DNA of 15,054 nucleotides from Chromera velia (lineage: Eukaryota > Sar > Chromeraceae), in assembly GCA_018398765.1 (NCBI GenBank), contig JAHBMJ010002877.1, positions 1 to 15,054 of the forward strand. The letters run 5' to 3'. Below the pieces are notes generated by a model. That model saw nothing but the letters and a program-made list of their open reading frames with translations. It was not told where the DNA came from and ran no database searches. Each line of letters begins with the position of its first letter. Position 1 is the first letter of the stretch. This document shows, piece after piece, positions 1 through 9,169 of this stretch. Position numbers and translations under genes: made by a program.

Positions 1-655
1 GAGGAGGAGGAGGACGACGAAGAGGAGGAAGAAGAGGGAAGGGAGGAAGGTGGGAGGGGAGGGTTCGGGTCCGGATTGGAAGATGAAGAAGACTGCGGGG
101 GGGCGGGGGCGGGGGCGGGGGGAGGGGGCTCGAGAAGTACTGCTGCTGCTTGGAGTGCACATTCAAGCGCACAGAAACAAAAAAAAAAAAAGCACACCCA
201 CCAACCAACTGACCAGTAGCAGCTGCCCGAGAGGGATGTCTGATGTCGACAGTGCCCTCTGAGGGCATATGAAATTGCGCGAAGCTTCGGAGTGCCGTGA
301 ATCCCTGAGGGAGGATGTTCGCTTGCTGCACATGCAGAGACAGACACACGGCAGGCAGAAGTCAATCGAAAAGGCCATCAACCCAGCGCTTATATACAGA
401 AAAATCTTTTCCTTGTAGGAAGGGACACCGATCATTCGAACAATAACAACAAATCAACAAAAGGCAGTCAGTCAATCGGTCTTCCATTCAATCAAGTACA
501 ACCGACTGCGCGTGCAACCAATTGAAAACAAGGAAACGTTTCAATCACACATGCCACCATTCCGACGTGCAAATGTGCGCGCACGGCAACAGAAAGAGAG
601 GCTGCAAAAGAGAACAGAGAGAGAGAGAGAGAGCGAGCGAGAGAGAGAGAGAGAG

Positions 656-733
<78 letters not shown>

Positions 734-2221
734 TTCCAGCTCACTCTGATAAACACAATACAAGAGTGGGAGCTCTGACTTCTCTCCCCCCCCCCACGCA
801 AGCGTGCCAGCATTTGTTCCGCTTTCAAGTCCAAACAAAAACACGCAAAAGCAACCATATCACCCCCCAACCCCCCAAGCAGACCAGCCAAGCCCAAACG
901 AACCTTCAGAGCTCCAGAGACCAAATCCACAGAACCAATCAACCAGCCAATCAATCAATCAATTTAACTTCAAGAAAAAAAAAAAAAAACGAACGAACCT
1001 TCAGAGCTCCAGAGACCAAATCCACGGAACTCCGCACTGCAGACGACAAATGTCTCGCAGCAAAGTCTAGACTGTAAACGCCTGCTGCTTGCGGCGTCCC
1101 CCCGTTCCCTTTTTCCTTCTCCGTCCCATTCGCCATCGCGGCGCTAGAAGACGACGAGGAGGCCCCAATCCCTCCCCAATAGGAAGTTTGTTGCTGTATG
1201 ACCCCGTCCCCCTCCTTCGGTTGCCTCTCATCCTTTTCTGACGATTCTTGTCTACTCATTCTTTCCCTCTCTCTTTCTACAGGAACGTTCGGCTCAACAC
1301 ACGAAAAAGAAGAAGAAGAGGGCTGCGCCTCTGAGTTAAAGGAACCCTCGGCTACCTCCCCACTCTCCTCAGCCCCTCGCGTTTGTCTCTCTTTGTGCCC
1401 TTGTGCGTCGTCCTCAGCAGATGCGTGTGAAGACGTAAGACAACAGCTTTCCGTTCCCACTCTCCCCTTTTCTCCGGCTGTTTGCTCGGACTGTTGGGGT
1501 GATTGGAGACGGAACACATGAACAGTAGAGGACGAAGACGCGACGGCAAGGAATTTGGAATCATTTCGAAAGGTCAGACACGAAATCGCACTACCCTGCG
1601 TGCCCCTGCGCAATTCGTGCAACAGCGTCCCATCGCATGCCGAGAAAACCCGCACCAGCGTTCCCGTCTCCCCTGCTGTGGCTAACAAGGAGCCCCCCCG
1701 ATTGAATGCCAACGCCACCAGAGGACTCTTATGAGCCTCGAACGAAAATGAAGCACAGGGAGCTCCTTCCTCCCTCTCCTTGCCGCCAGGAATCGGAAGC
1801 TCTCCCCCCCCCACCCTTATATGTACAGAGCCCGGCGTTGCTGCCGGGCAAGCGAGTTTCCACGCGCAGTCCTCAGGCTCAGGCGCGAACGTGCAGAGTC
1901 CCCTGGGGTTCGACCCTGTGGGGATGTGTCTGATGATTTGGAGTCGATCCAGAGTGTAGATGTACACCTGCAGGCAGGAATCAGGTTTTTCGCATAAGAC
2001 AAAAAAGATAAATATATGCAAGCAAGCGGGGAGGGATGGAGAGAGGCAGGCAGATTGGATGAATCGTCGGGTTCTTTCGTTCTTTAAATTCCTTCCCTCC
2101 CCGTCCACGGTCAGTTGTTTCTTCTCTCTGAGAAGTCTCAGACAGACAAGCAGTGACGGAGATAGGGACAAAGGAAGGAAGAAAAGAAAGAAAGAAAGAA
2201 AGAAAAGAAAGAAAGAAAGAA

Positions 2222-2268
<47 letters not shown>

Positions 2269-2814
2269 GAAGAAAGGAAGGAAGGAAGGAAGGAAGGAAG
2301 AAAGAAGGGAGGGAGGGAGGGAGGGAGGGAAGGAAGGAAGGGAAGGAAGGAAAGAAGGAAAGAAGAGAGAAAAGGAACGAAGGAAATCGTCTCCCAGCAC
2401 AGATTTTCGACTGACCGCATACTCAGTGACCACAGCAATGATGTCCTTTGTTAGGTCCATCCCCTTGACCTGGTGTTTCTGTCGAATCTCTGCCACAAAT
2501 TTCCTCACCGACTCGTTCCAGATCTTCACCTTTCCTTCCTCAGTCGCCCACACAGCAGGAAAGTAGAACACATCCCCGTACAACAACACTGTGGCTATAC
2601 GAACCTCTGCGGTCATGCTGCGCTGCCATGATCCGCACACAGAGTCCGCCCGTTCGCGTCTGACCACTTCCACGAGATCATGGAGGTCGTAGAGACGGAA
2701 CCCCTCTGTGGTGGCACAAGTGAGGAACCTGCCGTCCTTGCTCAAACAAAAGGACAAGAGATAAGTGCCGTTTGGGTCAAGGCGGCTTCGCACTATCTCT
2801 CCTTGACTGGTCAT
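1..2814 (-). CDS. ATG18: PROPPIN (ATG18/WIPI family) autophagy WD40 protein, 4 exons, 3' end outside window
   Basis: Proposed exons are 2814-2416, 1967-999, 325-206 (or 325-214) and 92-1 (partial). Exon 1 (133 codons, start MTSQGEI) has the first blades, with a typical DGFRLYDL-like strand (EGFRLYDLHDL). Exon 2 (323 codons) gives VYIYTLDRLQIIRHIPT, an AHKSPL helix (about residues 211-216), GTLVRVF, then the family signature LRRG at residues 252-255 (bases 1613-1602), and STVHVFRL. LRRG/FRRG is the known phosphoinositide-binding motif of PROPPINs, which act at forming autophagosomes and, in apicomplexans, also in plastid maintenance. Roughly 160 low-complexity residues rich in Ser/Glu follow, then SVDLVSGALK. 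Exon 3 supplies LRSFAQFHMP, the usual last-blade strand. Splice sites read GCG|GTCAGT...CAG|GTG, AAG|GTTCGT...CAG|CAA, and either TTG|GTTGGT (phase 0) or CTG|GTCAGT (phase 1) to CAG|TCT. The phase-0 choice makes exon 4 a Ser/Pro-rich tract. Family call is secure; which paralogue it is, and the last junction, are not. Confidence 0.85.
93..205 (-). other. Intron 3 of the PROPPIN gene, with a G-run block at its acceptor
   Basis: The intron ends in CAG at 95-93. Its pyrimidine tract is almost pure C on the transcript strand, so the plus strand has five G runs (7, 5, 5, 6, 5) separated by single bases at 97-128, a strong G-quadruplex pattern. The donor is ambiguous: GTTGGT with the intron starting at 205, or GTCAGT with it starting at 213. 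The latter is identical to the donor of intron 1. Confidence 0.5.
326..998 (-). other. Intron 2 of the PROPPIN gene
   Basis: The donor is CTGAAG|GTTCGT at 999/998 and the acceptor GTGCAG|CAAGCG at 326/325, phase 0. Joining the two sides gives SGALKQANILPQGFTALRSF, which continues the expected propeller sequence. The 673-bp intron holds a long (CT)n tract on the transcript strand and a second copy of the exon-2 end. Confidence 0.7.
616..730. repeat. (GA)n microsatellite, interrupted by GC
   Basis: About 115 bp of GA dinucleotides broken by gagcgagcgag at two places and by one accgag. It lies in intron 2 of the PROPPIN gene, so the transcript carries (CU)n. The open frames through it (poly Arg-Glu, poly Leu-Ser) are artefacts of the repeat. 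Confidence 0.95.
897..1030 (-). repeat. Duplicated 39-bp exon end plus splice donor (95-bp offset)
   Basis: Bases 897-935 and 992-1030 match with one difference. On the minus strand each copy encodes VDLVSGALK followed by the donor GTTCGT. The copy at 992-1030 is the one in frame with exon 2. The copy at 897-935 lies 95 bp further into intron 2. The flanks of the two copies do not match. Confidence 0.85.
1968..2415 (-). other. Intron 1 of the PROPPIN gene (448 bp)
   Basis: The donor GCG|GTCAGT is at 2416/2415 and the acceptor CCTGCAG|GTG at 1968/1967, phase 0. Splicing joins VVTEYA to VYIYTLDRLQ, restoring an uninterrupted propeller strand. Most of the intron is a microsatellite that is pyrimidine-only in the transcript. 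Confidence 0.85.
2170..2377. repeat. 208-bp uninterrupted homopurine tract (GAAA/GGAA/GGGA)
   Basis: Every plus-strand base from 2170 to 2377 is A or G, built of GAAA, GGAA and GGGA tetranucleotides that grade into one another. It sits inside intron 1 of the PROPPIN gene. Tracts of this kind can form triplex (H-) DNA. The Lys/Arg/Glu-rich reading frames across it are not genes. Confidence 0.95.
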
Positions 2815-3510
2815 CCTCTTGGTCTCTCTCTTGGTCTGTCTGGTTCTCTTGAAGTGACTTCCAACAAGGCTTGCAAGATTCGTCTCTTTCTGAGCTCGAA
2901 ATTTCTTCTTCTCTCTCTCTCTCTCGACCTGTTCTCTTCAGTGCGGAACAGAGACGTGCAGATTCAAACCATTCGCACGGAGCTTAGAGGCCTGCGTTGT
3001 CAGCCAACCGGAGAGTCTCTCTGAGCTAGGGGAAACGACGGAGTCAACGGCAAGCAGCAGAATTCAGGGACGCCTCCTTCAAAGACTGTCAATGCCCTGC
3101 AGTGCCAGAAGGCACAGTCACGTTCTCTTAAAGGAAAGTGGCACCGGTGGGTCTCATGTTGCCAGGAAGCTCTGAGTGACAGTGGGACACTTTCGTCACG
3201 CAAGTTCGTCTTCTTTAGAGAGAATTAAGACCGAGCCTCCAACCCACATTCAGTCTCCATAAAGTCAAATCAACCCGCGCGCGTGTCATGCATTCGTTCG
3301 CGGGCCATTCTGCCGCGGGCCATATCTTGGGTCCGACGGTGGACTCCGACCATGCGGGCTCGCATAGAGACGGAGTCTGAATGGCGTAGACGGTGCCGCG
3401 AATGCCATTGCATACCATCTCCGACAACCCCATTTCACGCCTACTGAGCTCAATGATGCTACTTCTCAATGATGTACTGACAGCCAGTACTGCATGAACC
3501 TTCAAACCTT
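2815..3510. other. Upstream / 5' UTR region of the PROPPIN gene, no gene recognised
   Basis: GC-balanced sequence with CT-rich patches near 2815-2935 that could be 5' UTR of the minus-strand gene. The only sizeable open frame (3215-3505, minus, 96 aa) matches nothing I know and has no support. I cannot place a promoter, and a 5' UTR intron cannot be excluded. Confidence 0.4.
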
Positions 3511-3920
3511 AGCCCGGTATACCGATACAGTGGATACCGATACACTAGAGATCACTTAAGATCACTAGAGCCTGTACTGAACATTAAATTAAATAATTCA
3601 CTAACTCCTTTGCTACATACCGATACAACATCAGACCTCATAGGACCTCACGTACCGATACAGAACCTAACCTTCACATACCAATATAAAACCTTCTACG
3701 AAGTCTCCTGTGTGTCTCTATTAGTCTCTAGGCCACTCTAGGCACTACTAGGCGCCTCATATTAGATTATGTCTCCTTCTGGCCATGCATACAATCACGT
3801 CGGAAGAGCACAGAACAAGTAAATCATATATAAACTATAATTTTGTATATGGCTAAAAGTGTGGTGACGTGGTCTTTAGTTAGTTTAGTTTATGAATTTA
3901 TTGAAAACTAACTAACTAAC
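3511..3920. other. AT-rich intergenic stretch with four TACCGATACA repeats
   Basis: Composition becomes clearly AT-rich here. TACCGATACA occurs at 3520, 3535, 3618 and 3653, with a degenerate copy (ACCAATAT) at 3680. The 16-mer tttagttagtttagtt at 3875-3890 recurs inverted at 10360-10375 on the far side of the retroelement. No coding region is visible. It may be half of an older element split by the chromovirus. Confidence 0.5.
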
Positions 3921-4188
3921 TGTAGTACTGATGCCTGGCGTCGCCAACATATCATCGCCTGATTATCGTGCCGCCGCGTGTTTGACGCACACGCTTAGTT
4001 TGCCGGCCTGCCTCAGTCTGCATGGTTTTGCTGCATATATCTTTTTACAGACTAACACCCGTGTTGTGATATATTATATTTTATGGAGAAATCACAATGT
4101 CTAGAAGAAGAACCAAACGATCAGTTCTTTTATGCGTCCTATGAATCACTCTAGAAATCCTCCCTAATCATCTCTTAGCAATCCTACA
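3921..4188 (+). repeat. 5' LTR of the chromovirus
   Basis: 268 bp, TGTAGTACTGATGCC to CTTAGCAATCCTACA, aligned end to end with 10068-10335. It has AT-rich segments near 4036 and 4070 that could include the promoter. It is directly followed by the primer binding site. Confidence 0.95.
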
Positions 4189-4198
4189 GGGTAGCAGA
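4189..4198 (+). promoter_or_regulatory. Primer binding site for initiator-Met tRNA
   Basis: The ten bases directly after the LTR, gggtagcaga, match TGGTAGCAGA, the complement of the eukaryotic tRNA-iMet 3' end (UCUGCUACCA), at nine of ten positions. iMet is the usual primer for many Ty3/gypsy elements. Confidence 0.8.
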
Positions 4199-4263
4199 AA
4201 CCTTGTTCGACCAGACTCTAAGGTTATAGTTGATCATATCCATTTGTGTTGTGGTTGCACTGA

Positions 4264-5675
4264 ATGGCTGAAGGGACATTCAGTCTAGTATTCAGTCAGT
4301 TTATTACTTAGTCCGAGTGTAACACGCAGTTCCGGGAGCTGTGCCAGGAACTTCTCTTGCAGCGCTCTGTGATACAGAAGCTGGCAGATGAAGTTCGGGA
4401 GCCACGGACGCAAGTTGTGCCTCCGACCATGGCCGCTGGAGTGGAGACGTCTGCCGGTGAATATCCTTTGTTGCTCGACGGAGAACTGCCTTGAGCCTGC
4501 AAGGTGAAAGAGCCCTCCATCTTTGTAGGGGATCAGCATGAGGTCTCTGACTGGCTCGAAGATATGAAGGAGTATTGCCAGGGCATGGGAGTGTCGGAGA
4601 GTCGATGGCTCTTTGTTTCAAAGAGCTATCTGTCGAAGACTCTGAAGAAGTAGGTCCATCGGAAGCAGAAAAGTGTAACTCCTTTCTGTTCCTTCCAAGA
4701 CTTCGCAGAGGCACTAAAAAAGAGGTACATCGACCCGCTTGAGCAGGATCACCGCAGGGATGCACTGGAGGAGCTCCAGTACTCGAAAGCACAGGGTATG
4801 GAGAGCTTTGGGGACGCCTTCCTGGATCTGGCGGAAGAGATCAAAGACACATCGATCCCTGCTGATCTCATCCACACCTTCAAAAAGGCTATTCCCGATG
4901 CGATTTGCCTTGAGGTGAACAAGAAAGCTCCTTCCACTCTCGAAGAGGCAGTGGAGGCGGCTTGTATTGCAGCGGAAACTTTGGAAGGAAGGGGTAGGAA
5001 CTAAAAAAGGCACGCTCAGACTGGGGGCAGCAGATCAAACGGAAAGCACCAGGGTGGGTCCAACTTTGACAGACCTGTTCCCATGCAGCTGGACGTCATG
5101 TGCTCTCTTTCTTCAAAAGAGAGAGCCGAATTGATACAACAAGGACGGTACTTCTTTTACAAGCAGAAGGGATATGAGAAGAAAGATTGTCCATCCTTGT
5201 TGTTTTTGCAGAGGGGGTTTGGGTCAAATGTTCCCAGACTACAGCAGCGGCCGGGGGGGGCCGTAAGGAAGTAGGCCATGGGGTCCTTCGGGACCGCAGA
5301 GACCCGCGTATGGTGGTCAGGGAGGTCCACCTGTTGGCGCTAGTGGTAGAGAAGGACGATACGTGTGGATGTCAGTCCGACTCGGATGGATAAGGCCACC
5401 GCGTAGCTCTCCACCGAACGTGCAGAAACTAGCGCAGAGAGGTCGCCCACAGGGGGGGCAGAGAGGGCGTACTTGGAATAGCCGTGCAGCTAGTATCCAG
5501 ACTGCAAGGCAGGAGGGAGATCAGGTTGCTGGAGAAGGAGAGGAAGAATTCTGGTTCTCTGATAACGAGTTCTTGATAAACATTGAGGGAGAGCAGCCCA
5601 CTCACCCCTATGTGTACGACCAGGCGAATATGATCGGCGCTGCCAGTGCTGACGGGAAGGTGAAGATGATTAAAT
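4264..5675 (+). pseudogene. gag: gag of the chromovirus (broken), capsid region plus CCHC knuckle
   Basis: A likely start ATG is at 4264 (MAEGTFSLVF). The same frame runs to about 5270 with stops at 4309, 4492, 4651 and 5002. The capsid-like part includes FVGDQHEVSDWLEDMKEYC, the usual opening of Ty3/gypsy Gag, and a helical stretch around 4798-4995. A zinc knuckle sits at 5149-5190 with exact C-x2-C-x4-H-x4-C spacing, but the first three ligands are Tyr and only the last Cys remains. A Gly/Pro/Arg-rich tail continues in another frame from about 5276; the shift lies near the G8 run at 5253-5260. The next shift, near the T run at 5675, leads into protease. Gag would package element RNA. This copy cannot make intact protein. 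Confidence 0.85.
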
Positions 5676-6066
5676 TTTTGCTTCCAGGGCACTGTCGAGG
5701 GCATTCCAGTGAGAGTGTTTTTAGACTATGGGGCGGGGAAGACATTTTTGTCTGCCCAATTCGTTCACGACAAATGTCTTCCCATCAGGAAGATGCAAAG
5801 TTCGTGTTAGCGTAGGGGGGCCATTAAGGGAGAAAACGGGCAGACGGTGGTGACTATGGTCAGCGAGTATACCAGTCCTCTGGCCTTCTCCATTCAAGGG
5901 TACCACCAGAGAATGAAGTTCACCCTGGCTGACCTCGATGACGACTATGATGTCTATCTGGGCATGAAGTGGCTGATTGAACATGAGCCTCGTGTACATT
6001 GGGGCAAAGGAGAAGTGAAGATTCCAATCCCAGGGGTTCATAGAAGGTCAGTCACTATCAAGTCAT
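5676..6066 (+). pseudogene. Aspartic protease domain of pol (broken)
   Basis: The frame contains FQGTVEGIPVRVFLDYGAG, the standard retroviral-type aspartic protease strand, where D-S/T-G-A is expected at 5724-5735. Here it reads D-Y-G-A, so the residue after the catalytic Asp is replaced. A stop interrupts the frame near 5811. The second half (LADLDDDYDVYLGMKWL) matches the conserved D-x-I-L-G-M-x-W-L end of Ty3/gypsy proteases. The domain normally cleaves the Gag-Pol polyprotein. It is in the same frame as the following RT, separated by stops at 6066-6110. Confidence 0.8.
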
Positions 6067-6131
6067 AGACACAGACATCTGTCCATACTCTTTCTAGTAG
6101 AGAGCTCTAAAGAAAGGTCAGGAAGGGCCGT

Positions 6132-7160
6132 ATGCGAGAGGTGTATCTTTGTAGGTTGAAAATGGTAGAGCCTGTGCTGGCCCCTACGCCGATGACCCTG
6201 GAGGTAGAACCCCCAGGTAAGGTGAAAATGACAGCGGCGATCAGAGAAGAGACAGAGAAGGAAGTGCCAGAAGGAGAAACAGTAGAAGAAAAGGCAGAGA
6301 GGGAGAAGAATGAAACGCTCTATAAAGGGTGGTCAAATTTTAAAGTCATGAGTGATCCCTCCCTCTATCCTGCAGCTCGACGGGTGGTGGGAGAGTATCG
6401 GGACATCTTTTGTGACGAGATCCCCAAGCTACCCCCAAGACGGTCAGTCAAGTTTGCGATTGATCTGGAGCCTGGACATCTCCCTCCCACTCGGCTGCCA
6501 TACCAACTTTCTTTTGGAGAACTTGATGAGATGAGGAGACAACTGGATGATCTGCTGGCAAAGGGATTCATCCGTCCCCCTGTCTCTCCATTTGCGGTAC
6601 CAGCCTTTTTTGTGGTAAAGAAAGATGGGAGTCTACGGATGTGCATCGACTACCGCGCCATCAACAAAATCACGATCAAGGACAAGTACGCGATGCTCAG
6701 ACCGGAAGAATTGTTGGACCGTCTCCACAGAGCAAAAATTTTTTTGGTCCTCGATATGCGGCAGTTTTTCTATCAGCTTCGCATTCGACTGGGTGACGAA
6801 CCGAAAACAGCGATGTGCATCCGGTACGGCAACTATGAGTGGCTGGTGATGCCTTTCGGGATGTGTAACCCACCGCCGACCAGCCAGCGAGCTATTCAGG
6901 TTTGCCTTCGCGAAGTTCTGGATGACTGTGCATTTGCTTAGATCGATGATGTCCTCGTGTACTCCCCGACGGTCGACCAATACGAAGAGGATTTGCGGAG
7001 AGTCCTTGGATGCCTGAGAAAAGACGAGTATTATGTGAAGATCTCCAAGTGCAAATTCTTTGTCCCGAAAGTCATATACATCGGGCTGGAGATCTCGGAT
7101 GTAGGAGTGAGAGCAGAGCCGAAGAAGGCAGAGCTCGTTCAGACTTGGCCGAAGCTTGAG
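6132..7160 (+). pseudogene. Reverse transcriptase domain of pol (stop in the YIDD box)
   Basis: Recognisable in order: an N-terminal Glu/Lys-rich linker, LPPRRSVKFAIDLEPG, FFVVKKDGSLRMCIDYRAIN, FLVLDMRQFFYQLRI with the first catalytic Asp, EWLVMPFGMCNPP, then the active-site box. There the expected Tyr codon is TAG (6939-6941), followed by IDDVLVYS. Both Asp residues of the box survive. The fingers/palm order matches Ty3/gypsy RT. Several conserved positions have drifted (NAPATFQR is NPPPTSQR), consistent with relaxed selection. The thumb and connection follow through YIGLEISDVGVRAEPKK. Confidence 0.92.
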
Positions 7161-7829
7161 AACAAACACGAGCTCCGTGTCTTCTTAGGACTCACAGTGT
7201 GCAACTGGTTCTGGAGATTCATCTATAAGTATAGTCACGTCACAGCCCCGCTCACTTCTCTTCTCCAGGCGAAGGTCGAATTCGTTTGCTCAGAGGTCTG
7301 TGAAGCAGCGTTTAAGGAGTTGAAAGAGAAGATTGCAGAATTGATTCTTCTTTTCATCCCAGATCCCACCTGCCCTTTCGACTTGTATGTTGATGCGTCA
7401 GAGAAAGAGATCTGTATCACGGCAGCTCTGATGCAGTGGGATCTAAGAGTGAATGGACTGAGAGTTGTAGCCCTTGCTTCCAGGGAGCTCGTTCAAGCTG
7501 AGCAGAAGTATTCGATTCAGGAGAAGGAGCTTCTGGCAGTTGTGTTTGGGCTGAAGACGTTCTGCATTTATGTGAATCATACCACAAAGGTCTACTCCGA
7601 TCACGAGAGCTTGAAGTGGCTCGGCACTTCAGGGGGTCTGATTGAAGGCCCCAACAGAGTAAAGAGATGGGCCATCTTCCTGAATGCATTGGGCATTGTT
7701 CCTCAGTACATCCCTGGCTCCAAGAACATTGTGGCAGACGCGCTGTCGCGTCGACCGTCTCGAACCAGAACGCAGAAGCAGACAGGAGAAGAGAGGTCTG
7801 ATGAAAAGGAAACAGACCGAATTGCCTAG
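7161..7829 (+). pseudogene. RNase H domain of pol
   Basis: Starts after LRVFLGLTVCNWFWRFI and has the RNase H landmarks: LYVDASEKEICITAALMQWD (usually TDAS), SRELVQAEQKYSIQEKELLA with the catalytic Glu, and VYSDHESLKWL (usually TDH). It continues through PQYIPGSKNIVADALSRRPS, which carries the last catalytic Asp. It would remove the RNA strand during reverse transcription. The frame stays open to a TAG at 7827-7829. All acidic residues I can place are present, so this is the best preserved segment of the element. Confidence 0.9.
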
Positions 7830-9060
7830 GTGGAGAGCACTCAAAAGGTCTGTCTAGACGCAAAGTTTCTGGATCAAGTTAGGAAGGGGTACGCTCAAGA
7901 CTTTTTCTTTAAGGAGCTCCTTCCTTTCCTCACTCATGCTCCTACCCAAGGTACCCCCCTTGCCTACCTGCGTTTGCGTTTGAGTCATTTCTCAGTGAAG
8001 GAGGGACTTCTGTACTACGACCAGAGGAGACTGGCGATCCTGACAAAGACACTGCAAAGGCAAGTCATCTGGGAGTGTCACGATTCTCCTTTAGCTGGGC
8101 ACCTTGAAGTGGACAAGACCTACCGACGACTGGCTGCAGACTTCTTTTGGCCACACATGTGGAAGCGGGTGATGCACTACATCGCTCACTACGATGTGTG
8201 TCAAAGGAACAAATCATCGAACAAAAAGCCTGCAGGCCTTCTTTAACCACTCTCTGTGCCAGAGTCTCCCTTTCACGATCTCTCAATGGATTTTATCACT
8301 GGTCTTCCACCTGTTCAGTTTAAGGGACAGGTAGTTGACTCGATCATGGACGTGGTGTGCAGGTTGAGCAAGTGGGCGATCTTTGTTCCCACCAGAGAGA
8401 CAGCCGGAGCCGAAAGACAGCACAGAAGTTTTTTGATGAAGTGGTATGTGAGCATGGCATGCCACAATCAATTATCTCTGATCGTGACTCCAGGTTTGTC
8501 TCAAACTTCTGGCAAACACTGTTCCACCTGTGTAGAACCAAGCTCATTTATAAGATGTCAACTGCTCAACACCCTCAGACAGACGGACAGACGGAGATCA
8601 AGAATCAGACGCTTGAGCAGATGCTTCGGTGCTTCGTCGCAGACCATCAGAAGGACTGGCCTCAGCACTTGAAGATGCTTGCCTTTACAGTCCGCACGAG
8701 TGTCTACAAGTCCACTGGATTCACTCCCTTCCGTGTTGTTGAACGAAGAAATCCACTCACTCTCCCCAGTTTTCCCTGCCCCCACCCATCCTCACCTGAA
8801 GCTTCACAAGACTTGAAGGAGACGGTGGACATCGTTCAGGAGGTGAAAGACCGATTAGAGAGAGCGAGGGAGAAAGCAGCACATTACTACAACCAGAGAA
8901 GAAGAGAAGAAGAATTCAAGCCTGGGAATTGGGTTATGGTCCACAGGAACTTCTTTGCTGGAGCAAAGACACCGGAGGGAGATCGAAAGAAACTTGCATA
9001 TCTGTAGTACGGGCCATTTAAAGTAGACTGACGGGTTGGAAAGGTCATATACGAACTGGT
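7830..9060 (+). pseudogene. Integrase domain of pol (HHCC with one Cys lost, frameshift in the core)
   Basis: An HHCC zinc finger spans about 8068-8203: CHDSPLAGHL, FFWPHMWKRVMHY, then Y-x2-C-Q where C-x2-C-Q is expected; the first Cys is Tyr (TAC, 8190-8192). A TAA near 8246 falls where AGLLQPL is usual. The core carries all three DDE residues: MDFITGLPP, SDRDSRFVSNFW and QTDGQTEIKNQ. The core changes frame between about 8400 and 8430. The C-terminal part (FKPGNWVMV, TAG, YGPFKV, TGA, RVGKVIYEL) is the GPY/F-type module of chromoviral integrases, broken by two stops near 9005 and 9029. The enzyme would join element cDNA to host DNA. Confidence 0.9.
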
Positions 9061-9169
9061 GTTTCCTGAAGGGGTCAGAAGATATCCAGTTCTCCACGTG
9101 GTCTGGTTGAAGAGATATTTACTGCAAAAAGGACAGTCTGAAAAGAATCCTCCGCCGGTGTGCCTTCTA

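Noticed and set aside
163-435. Minus-strand 90-aa frame as a separate gene
   Set aside because: It overlaps exon 3 of the PROPPIN gene in another frame. The spliced reading matches the family (LRSFAQFHMP) and this frame does not.
951-2438. Long minus-strand frame of 495 aa as a single CDS
   Set aside because: It reads through intron 1 (poly Phe/Leu/Ser from the microsatellite) and past the exon 2 donor. Splicing at the GT-AG sites gives a continuous PROPPIN sequence instead.
1960-2566. Plus-strand Lys/Arg/Glu-rich frames
   Set aside because: Produced by the homopurine microsatellite, on the strand opposite a well-supported gene.
3215-3505. Minus-strand frame of 96 aa upstream of the PROPPIN gene
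   Set aside because: No recognisable motif, no splice connection to exon 1 that improves the protein, and an unremarkable length for chance.
4304-5013. Minus-strand frames of 70-162 aa
   Set aside because: Shadows of the chromovirus gag on the opposite strand, with no recognisable domain.
8402-8436. Programmed frameshift in integrase
   Set aside because: The position inside the catalytic core and the many other lesions make simple decay far more likely.
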